From Clostridia bacterium (lineage in GTDB: Bacteria > Bacillota > Clostridia > Peptostreptococcales > Anaerovoracaceae), in the NCBI GenBank assembly GCA_900766045.1, contig CAAFTW010000027.1, positions 1 through 55,578 on the forward strand: a stretch of 55,578 nucleotides of DNA. Direction: 5' to 3'. A model generated the notes under the pieces. The model was not told the DNA's origin. It saw only the letters and a program-made list of their open reading frames with translations, and did no database searches. Shown here in pieces: positions 50,038-55,578 of this stretch. The first letter of the stretch is position 1. Each line of letters opens with the position of its first letter. A program made the position numbers and the translations under genes.

Positions 50038-51291
50038 ATGAAGAAGAAAATCGCACTGCTGCTGGCGGTCATGCTGGCGCTGACGACGGTGGCGTTCGGG
50101 CTGACCGGATGCGGAAGCAGTAAGACTGACCGTTCCAAAAGCAAGGACTCTCTGGCGGGCATGAGCTGGAGCCAGGTGGAGAAGAAGGCGAAGGGAACGA
50201 CGGTTACATTCTACGGATGGGCCGGAGACAAGGACAGAAACGCCTGGCTGAATAACACAGTCAAGCCTTACGTCAAGGAAAAGTACGACATCAATCTGAA
50301 GGTTGTCGGTATGGATATCGATGATATTCTGGCCAAGCTGTCCAGCGACAAAGAAGGCGGCACCAAGAAGGGAAGCATCGATGTCATCTGGATCAACGGC
50401 GAGAATTTCTATTCCGCTAAGGACAACGGCCTCCTGTATGGACCGTTCACCAGCAGACTGCCGAACATGAAGAAATACGTCGACCTGAACGATCAGGAGA
50501 CCAAGTATGACTTCTGCAAGCCGATCAAGGGCTATGAGGCTCCGTACGCAAAGGCGCAGTTCGTATTCTACAACGACAGCAAGGTTACTCCGGACACGCC
50601 GAAGAGCGCGCAGGAACTGCTGGAGTTCTGCAAGAAGAATAAGGGCAAGGTTACTTATCCTGCACCGCCGGACTTTACCGGAAGTGCCTTCGTCCGCAAT
50701 ATTATTTACGAGACATGCGGCGGATATAAGAAGTTCCAGAACATGAAGGCGGATAAGGCCACCGTAAAGAAGGCCATTCAGCCGGCCATCAAGTATCTGC
50801 GTCAGCTGAACCCGTATCTGTGGAAGCAGGGAAAGACTTTCCCGAGTACATCCACCAAGCTGGATACCATGTATCAGGACGGCGAAGTTGTTATGGATAT
50901 GAGCTACAACCCGTATTCCGTCACAAAGGGAATTGCCGACGGACTGATCAGCAAGACCAATCAGACCTTTGTATTTGATAAAGGAACAATCGGTAACACC
51001 AGCTACATGGCGATCGCTTTCGATTCTCCGAACAAGGCTGGTGCGGAAGTGCTGATCAATGCCATCCTGTCGCCGAAGATGCAGCTGACCCAGTATAAGG
51101 AAGTAAAGAATCTGCCGGTTACGGACATGGACGAGCTGAGTTCTTCTCAGAAGAAGCAGTTTGAAAGTGTTGATATGGGAAGCGGTACACTGAGCCAGGA
51201 TACACTGCTGAAGCACCGTGTTCCGGAAATGCCGGCTGACCTGGTTCCGGTAATCGAGAAGATCTGGAGCGAGGAAGTTGTCGGAAAATAG
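50038..51291 (+). CDS. ABC importer substrate-binding lipoprotein (YnjB-like)
   Basis: A 417-residue extracellular solute-binding protein. Residues 1-21 are a lipoprotein signal ending in the lipobox LTGC (after KIALLLAVMLALTTVAFG), so it is anchored to the membrane by the Cys. The rest is a type II periplasmic-binding fold of the YnjB/spermidine-like group (VTFYGWAGDKDRNAWLNN near 57-75; GSIDVIWINGENFY; VVMDMSYNPYSV). ATG 50038 has AAGGAG six bases upstream. It heads a substrate-binding protein, permease, permease, ATPase series and follows the nucleoside hydrolase by 156 bp. The solute may be a nucleoside or pyrimidine-like compound by context; the family alone does not say. Confidence 0.87.
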   Translation: MKKKIALLLAVMLALTTVAFGLTGCGSSKTDRSKSKDSLAGMSWSQVEKKAKGTTVTFYGWAGDKDRNAWLNNTVKPYVKEKYDINLKVVGMDIDDILAKLSSDKEGGTKKGSIDVIWINGENFYSAKDNGLLYGPFTSRLPNMKKYVDLNDQETKYDFCKPIKGYEAPYAKAQFVFYNDSKVTPDTPKSAQELLEFCKKNKGKVTYPAPPDFTGSAFVRNIIYETCGGYKKFQNMKADKATVKKAIQPAIKYLRQLNPYLWKQGKTFPSTSTKLDTMYQDGEVVMDMSYNPYSVTKGIADGLISKTNQTFVFDKGTIGNTSYMAIAFDSPNKAGAEVLINAILSPKMQLTQYKEVKNLPVTDMDELSSSQKKQFESVDMGSGTLSQDTLLKHRVPEMPADLVPVIEKIWSEEVVGK

Positions 51292-51361
51292 TTGTCTGCC
51301 TGCCGGCGCAGAGAAAGGCGCGGAGGGGCAGCATCTGACAGACAGGACAGGTGTTTAAATT

Positions 51362-52234
51362 ATGAAAAACAGACGGGTTGTCCCGTTTCTGCTTTTAATC
51401 CCATTTATGCTTGTGACCGCGGCGATTATCGCCGCGGTCATTAACGTAATTGTGCAGGGACTGGGCTATATCAGAGCGTTTGGGCTTACGACCTTTACGC
51501 TGGATTATTATAAAGAAGTGCTGAAGGAGCCGGGGCTGATGAAGTCGCTTCTGGTCAGCCTGAGGATAGCGTTTTTCTCGGCGGTAATCGCATCCATTCT
51601 GGGAACGCTGATCTGTGCGGCGCTGATCCGCTGCCGGAAGGCAGAGGGCGAGATGCAGACGGTGGTGCGGCTGCCGATTTTGGTTCCGCACGCGGTTGTC
51701 GCGGTGTTTACGGTGGCGCTTCTTTCACAGACAGGAATTATTCCGCGTATTTTCTACGCGCTTGGACTTTTACATCACTACAATCATTTCCCGGATTTTC
51801 TGTACGGGCAGAGTTACAGCGGAGCGATTATCGCCTATATCTGGAAAGAATCGCCGTTTGTGGCCTATTTCACCCTGGCACTGATGAAGAGCGTCGGGGA
51901 AAGCCTGGGCGAAGCGGCAGAGAACCTGGGCGCAAGTCCGGTGAGAAGCTTTTTCGATATCACGCTGCCGATGAGTATGCCGGCAATCGCCCAGGCATTT
52001 CTGATCATCTTTATCTTTGCCTTCGGCGGATATGAAGTTCCGCTTCTGCTGGGCGCAACGGAGCCAAAGGCTTTTCCGGTGCAGACCTACATCCAGTTCC
52101 AGACGCCGGATCTGAAAGACCGGCCTTACGCCATGGCCATGAACGGAATCACATTGATCTTATCCGCGCTGATGGCGATGCTCTATGCACTCCTGATGCA
52201 CCGGCTTATGAAAAAGAGAGGAGGCCGCGCATGA
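51362..52234 (+). CDS. ABC importer permease 1
   Basis: A 290-residue membrane subunit with about six helices. The cytosolic EAA-type loop that contacts the ATPase is seen as SLGEAAENLGASPVRSFFDI followed by TLPMSMPAIAQA. The second permease gene overlaps its stop by 4 bp (ATGA), so their synthesis is coupled. It corresponds to one half of the fused permease YnjC of E. coli. Confidence 0.9.
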   Translation: MKNRRVVPFLLLIPFMLVTAAIIAAVINVIVQGLGYIRAFGLTTFTLDYYKEVLKEPGLMKSLLVSLRIAFFSAVIASILGTLICAALIRCRKAEGEMQTVVRLPILVPHAVVAVFTVALLSQTGIIPRIFYALGLLHHYNHFPDFLYGQSYSGAIIAYIWKESPFVAYFTLALMKSVGESLGEAAENLGASPVRSFFDITLPMSMPAIAQAFLIIFIFAFGGYEVPLLLGATEPKAFPVQTYIQFQTPDLKDRPYAMAMNGITLILSALMAMLYALLMHRLMKKRGGRA

Positions 52235-53031
52235 GAACGAACAAAAAAGGCGTCATGCATGCCGTACTGATTCTCACGACGGTGATGATCCTGATTCCGG
52301 CTCTGGTGATCGTCCTCTGGTCCTTTACCGGAAAATGGCCCTGGCCGCATATCGCCCCGCAGACCTGGAACGGAAGAACCTGGCATGAACTGCTTTTCGG
52401 ATCTTCTCCGCTTCCGGGTCTGCTCGGAAGCAGTGTTCTCCTGGCCTCGATCGTGGCCTTCTTATCTACCGTAATTGCAGTGATGACGGCGAGGGCGACA
52501 GAAATCTACCGAGTTCCGGGAAGAACAGCGATCCGTTATCTGGAATTCCTTCCGATGGTCGTTCCGGGAACCGTGTTCGCCATGGGCTTTCAGGTCACCC
52601 TGATCCGGATCGGGCTGAACGACACGATGACCGGCGTCGTGCTGGTGCATCTGGTCTGCAGCCTGCCTTACGCCTACGCGATCATGAGCGATATGACCGC
52701 AGCGGCCGGAAACGCACTGGAAGAACAGGCACAGGTGCTGGGCGCGCCGGCGGGAAGAGCCTTTCTGGATGTCACCCTGCCGCAGCTGCTGCCGGGAATC
52801 CTGTCCTCCTTCTGCATGTCATTCATCATTTCCTACAGCCAGTACTTCACGACTCTCCTTGCCGGAGGCGGAAAGATCAAGACCATCGCGCTGGTTCTGG
52901 TGCCTTATATTCAGAGCGGCGACCGTGCACTTTCTTCCGTCTACTCCGTCGTATTCGTCGGGTCTGCGCTGCTCGTCTTCGCGGTTTTCGAGAGCATTCT
53001 GAAGAAAATGAACCGGAATCTGCAGGCATAA
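52231..53031 (+). CDS. ABC importer permease 2
   Basis: A 266-residue membrane subunit with about six helices. The EAA loop is ALEEQAQVLGAPAGRAFLDV followed by TLPQLLPGI. It starts within the last codons of permease 1. The ATPase gene begins 88 bp later. Together the two permeases form the heterodimeric channel. Confidence 0.9.
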   Translation: MRTNKKGVMHAVLILTTVMILIPALVIVLWSFTGKWPWPHIAPQTWNGRTWHELLFGSSPLPGLLGSSVLLASIVAFLSTVIAVMTARATEIYRVPGRTAIRYLEFLPMVVPGTVFAMGFQVTLIRIGLNDTMTGVVLVHLVCSLPYAYAIMSDMTAAAGNALEEQAQVLGAPAGRAFLDVTLPQLLPGILSSFCMSFIISYSQYFTTLLAGGGKIKTIALVLVPYIQSGDRALSSVYSVVFVGSALLVFAVFESILKKMNRNLQA

Positions 53032-53118
53032 GCGGCAAAAACCAATCCGCAAGAAGATCACTTGCTGAGTCTGCTCCACAGAAGGGAGCAGCTCGTGAAA
53101 TCAAGAAAAGGAACAAGC

Positions 53119-53985
53119 ATGATTAAATTAAGTATAGAAAATCTGCGGGTGCAGTTCGGAAAGCATGTTATCCTCCCGGACATCTCCCTTCAGGTTGAAG
53201 AAGGCCAGTTTATTTCCCTTCTGGGCCCGTCCGGATGCGGCAAAAGTACTCTGCTCAAGGCGATTGCTGGGATTTATCCTGCTTCGCAGGGCATTGTCCG
53301 TCTGAATGGGAATGCTATCACCACCCTTCCGCCTCATAAAAGAAACACCGTCATCGTCTTTCAGGACATGCGCCTGTTTCCGAACATGTCCGTAGAAGAA
53401 AATGTGGCCTATCCCTTGAAAATCCGCGGTGTCAGTGCGGCACGGCGCCATGAAGAGGCAGAAAAACTTCTGGAAGACGTGCAGCTGAAAGGATACGGAG
53501 AACGCCGCATCCATCAGCTGTCCGGCGGCCAGCAGCAGAGAATCACCCTGGCCCGCGCACTGGCGGCCCGCCCGGACGTCCTGCTCCTGGACGAACCCTT
53601 TTCCGCACTGGACGAAAACCTCCGCGAGGGCATGCGGAGCCTGGTAAAAGAACTGCACCGGAAATTTCACATGACCACAATTCTGGTTACCCACGACCGT
53701 CAGGAAGCCGTGTCCATGGCCGACAAAGCCGCGGTCATGATGGACGGACAGATTCTGCAGTACGCTGAGCCAGCAGAAATCTATCATCACCCTGCAAACC
53801 AGAAAGTTTCCGAGTTCTTCCGCGACTGTGTCTACCTGTCCGGAAGTGTGGAAAACGGCATCTTCCGCGCAGACAGCCGCGTAGAGCTTCCGATTGACAT
53901 TGCGGACGGAAACTACGACGTCATGCTGAAAGCCGGAGCCGTGTCGGAGAAGAAGGAGAACGAGCAGCGGCTGACCGCAGAATGA
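53119..53985 (+). CDS. ABC importer ATP-binding protein
   Basis: A 288-residue ATPase. Walker A is GPSGCGKST at residues 36-44, the Q-loop is VFQDMRLFPNM, the signature is LSGGQQQRITLARAL, Walker B is VLLLDEPFSALDE and the H-loop is LVTHDRQEA. The C-terminal 60 residues form a short accessory region as in spermidine/molybdate-type ATPases but shorter. The Met at 53119 is preceded by AAAAGGAA and is favoured over the frame from 53062. It is the last gene of the importer; the next terminator lies at 54088-54150. Confidence 0.92.
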   Translation: MIKLSIENLRVQFGKHVILPDISLQVEEGQFISLLGPSGCGKSTLLKAIAGIYPASQGIVRLNGNAITTLPPHKRNTVIVFQDMRLFPNMSVEENVAYPLKIRGVSAARRHEEAEKLLEDVQLKGYGERRIHQLSGGQQQRITLARALAARPDVLLLDEPFSALDENLREGMRSLVKELHRKFHMTTILVTHDRQEAVSMADKAAVMMDGQILQYAEPAEIYHHPANQKVSEFFRDCVYLSGSVENGIFRADSRVELPIDIADGNYDVMLKAGAVSEKKENEQRLTAE

Positions 53986-54087
53986 ATATCAGGCAAGATA
54001 AACCAGACAATAAGAATCTGCATTTCAAACAAATGCTGGATGACGGAGCTTCTCGCAGGGATGATGCCGCAGCCGGAGCCAGACGAT

Positions 54088-54150
54088 AAAACCTGCGAGC
54101 GGACTGCCGCACCGTATGCATTAACGTTTGCGGCAGTTCCCGCGGGTTTT
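54088..54150. terminator. Bidirectional terminator after the ABC importer
   Basis: ACTGCCGCA pairs with TGCGGCAGT, and the outer AAAACC...GCG region pairs with CGCGGGTTTT. The flanking A and T runs suit both directions. Confidence 0.7.
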
Positions 54151-54433
54151 CGGATGGGCTCCGACTCTGCGGCCATCCCGGAGAGCGCTCCGGAATCCGG
54201 CATTCTGTCTGAATGCGTCCCTTCTATATCTGACGACAGAAATCCGTAATAAATTTCATGCCTGTCTCATGAGAAAGACGGAGACTCCGGTTATTTTTCA
54301 CTGAATCAGCTGGATTTTTCTTCCAATCTGTGTTTTCCTTTGATATAATCTATTCTTGCGCAAAAGCATGTGTGCTCTTATGCGGGGCGGACGCGCGCAT
54401 CGGGAATTTCTGCGCGCGGAAGCGAAAAATGTA

Positions 54434-54475
54434 AAAAGCGGCCATACCGGAAATGGTGTTCCCGGCTGCGCTTTT
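54434..54475 (+). terminator. Leader hairpin before the YitT-family gene
   Basis: AAAAGCGGCC pairs with GGCTGCGCTTTT (one bulge), with an inner ACC/GGT stem, followed by a short T tail. It lies 70 bp before the start codon and could attenuate transcription from the TATAAT at 54344. Confidence 0.5.
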
Positions 54476-54545
54476 CTGATGAAAGAGCTGCATGATGATG
54501 CGGATAAAATAATGAGTTTTTAGAAGAATAAGACAGGAGGCACAG

Positions 54546-55484
54546 ATGAAGAAGAATCGCAAGTTTGTTCTTGATACGATCCAGCTGCTGCTGGGAAACG
54601 CGATGAGCGCTTTTTCCATGGCGTGTTTTGCCCTCCCGTATCATATGACGGTTGCAGGGGTTACCGGAATCGGCAGAATGCTTCATTACTATTTCGGTGT
54701 AAGTGTCACGGTTTCTGTAGCTGTAATTAACGTTTCGCTGTTCGTTGTCGGCTTTCTGATGCTGGGAAAGAAGTTTGCGGCAACCATTGCCGTTGGTACC
54801 TTTCTCTTTCCTTTTTGTCTGGGGGTATTCCAGAAGATGACGATGCTGCACCACCTGGTGAATGACCCGCTGCTGGCGGCGATCTGTGCCGGCGTTCTGG
54901 ACGGTGTCGGACTGGGTCTGGTGCTCCGGATGGGCGGCTCTACCGGCGGCATGGACGTTCCGCCGATTATTCTGAACCGGAAACTGGGCTGGAATGTTGC
55001 GCCGATCTTGTACGCCTGTGACGTCACGATTTTCCTGATTCAGATCCCGGTTACCAGCACCAATGGAATCATTCTGGGAATCCTCTACGCACTGATTTAC
55101 AGCGTGGTAATGAATAAAATCATCGTTATGGATCAGGGCGGTGTGCAGATCATGATTTTTTCGCGGAAACCGGCGGAGGTGAACGAACGGCTGCTGAAGC
55201 TGGGCTATGGCACGACGCTGATTCATACCACCAGCGGATACATGCAGAATGACCAGCGGGTCGTTTACTGCGTCGTTTCCAGCCGCAATCTGAATGCCAT
55301 CAAGCGTGCCGCGCTGGCCATCGATGACAAGGCCTTCATCACCATCAGCAATGTCAGTGAGGTCAACGGAAACGGCTTCACCACAACCTTCCTGGATCAG
55401 GATTACGAGCCGGATGTAGAGGACCGTAAGGGCGGTCTGGAAATTATGCGCCAGAAGCAGAGACAGAAACAGAAAAAGCACTAG
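54546..55484 (+). CDS. YitT-family (DUF161/DUF2179) membrane protein
   Basis: A 312-residue protein with five or six N-terminal membrane helices (to about residue 195) and a C-terminal cytosolic DUF2179-type domain (about 215-290, VQIMIFSRKPAEVNERLLK and STRNLN-like IKRAALAIDDKAFI). The start FVLDTIQLLLGNAMSAFSMA and GGSTGGMDVPPIIL are typical of this family of unknown function. The C-terminal tail is rich in Lys and Gln. AGGAGG lies before ATG 54546. It stands alone and ends 6 bp before the putative IS terminus. Confidence 0.9.
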   Translation: MKKNRKFVLDTIQLLLGNAMSAFSMACFALPYHMTVAGVTGIGRMLHYYFGVSVTVSVAVINVSLFVVGFLMLGKKFAATIAVGTFLFPFCLGVFQKMTMLHHLVNDPLLAAICAGVLDGVGLGLVLRMGGSTGGMDVPPIILNRKLGWNVAPILYACDVTIFLIQIPVTSTNGIILGILYALIYSVVMNKIIVMDQGGVQIMIFSRKPAEVNERLLKLGYGTTLIHTTSGYMQNDQRVVYCVVSSRNLNAIKRAALAIDDKAFITISNVSEVNGNGFTTTFLDQDYEPDVEDRKGGLEIMRQKQRQKQKKH

Positions 55485-55490
55485 CCGGAG

Positions 55491-55578
55491 TGAGGTGACC
55501 CCCAAAAGTTAGACTTTTCAGCGTAGCAGATTTACAGCTGCTACGCTATTTTTTATGCTGTCAGAAGGCTGAGTCGAT
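55491..55578. mobile_element. Probable terminus of an IS3-type insertion sequence (cut by the window edge)
   Basis: The stretch GACCCCCAAAAGTTAGAC (55497-55514) resembles terminal inverted repeats of IS3-family elements known to me from Firmicutes. It starts 6 bp after the YitT stop codon, and the sequence that follows has no gene up to the window edge. The rest of the element would lie outside, so the call rests on one end only. Confidence 0.45.
55520..55554 (+). terminator. Terminator-like hairpin near the right edge
   Basis: AGCGTAGCAG pairs with CTGCTACGCT and is followed by TTTTTT. It may end the YitT transcript or insulate the IS end from incoming transcription. Confidence 0.75.

Larger units (their letters stand above)
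53986..54545. other. Spacer between the importer and the YitT gene
   Basis: No gene seen. It contains the bidirectional terminator at 54088-54150, a TATAAT at 54344-54349 with no good -35, and a hairpin at 54434-54475 in the leader of the YitT gene. Confidence 0.5.

Noticed and set aside
54040..54249. 69-codon ORF after the ABC importer
   Set aside because: It overlaps the bidirectional terminator and has no ribosome binding site.

Overview
The window looks like a chromosomal segment of an amino-acid-fermenting anaerobe of the class Clostridia. The evidence is strong GGAGG-type ribosome binding sites, several TTG starts, sigma-A-type promoters, tandem c-di-GMP and glycine riboswitches, and a D-proline reductase (prd) cluster whose prdB reads through an in-frame UGA as selenocysteine. 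Genus cannot be decided from this sequence. No rRNA, tRNA, CRISPR array or intact transposon was seen. The right edge carries what looks like one terminus of an IS3-type element.

Layout. 1-9.5 kb: LysR regulator, DEAD-box RNA helicase, 23S rRNA uracil methyltransferase, TetR regulator, a B12-binding radical SAM protein with no ordinary start codon and a translationally coupled 47-residue membrane peptide, a SPASM-like radical SAM protein, and a second TetR gene. 9.5-17.1 kb: an AT-rich 1.2 kb regulatory region followed by prdC, a stand-alone PrdA N-domain gene, prdA, a small 102-residue gene, prdB (Sec), a terminator, prdD and prdE. Each of the three PrdA segments (N-domain, core, pyruvoyl chain) also exists as a separate gene, and the prdD/prdE boundary falls on the PrdA Thr-Cys cleavage site. 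17.3-18.5 kb: a convergent TauE/SafE-type permease with a strongly folded leader. 19-24.4 kb: TetR divergent from an MMPL transporter and a large secreted YhgE-like partner, with matching operator dyads on both promoters. 24.5-28.7 kb: a riboflavin-type ECF S component, a THUMP RNA methyltransferase, a membrane protein and malic enzyme.

28.8-34.4 kb: two c-di-GMP-I riboswitches in series ahead of a secreted transglutaminase-like protein; a small-multidrug-export family protein; two overlapping class II aldolase-like genes; and a tandem glycine riboswitch with terminator ahead of an APC amino-acid permease. 34.6-41.7 kb: aroE-aroK-aroD operon, cstA with a clear promoter, and a MoxR ATPase/VWA protein pair. 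41.8-47.2 kb: a LysR gene followed by an unlisted 44-codon ORF matching the start of PrdE, a LacI-type sensor fused to GGDEF, a membrane protein of unknown role, and methionine aminopeptidase with a SEC-C motif.

47.5-55.6 kb: a nucleoside hydrolase fused to a PadR DNA-binding domain, divergent from a second nucleoside hydrolase and a complete four-gene ABC importer, then a YitT-family protein and the putative IS end. Much of the segment fits a physiology of taking up and fermenting amino acids and related nitrogen compounds (proline reductase, glycine-sensed permease, CstA, malic enzyme, nucleoside salvage), with c-di-GMP signalling tied to the cell surface.
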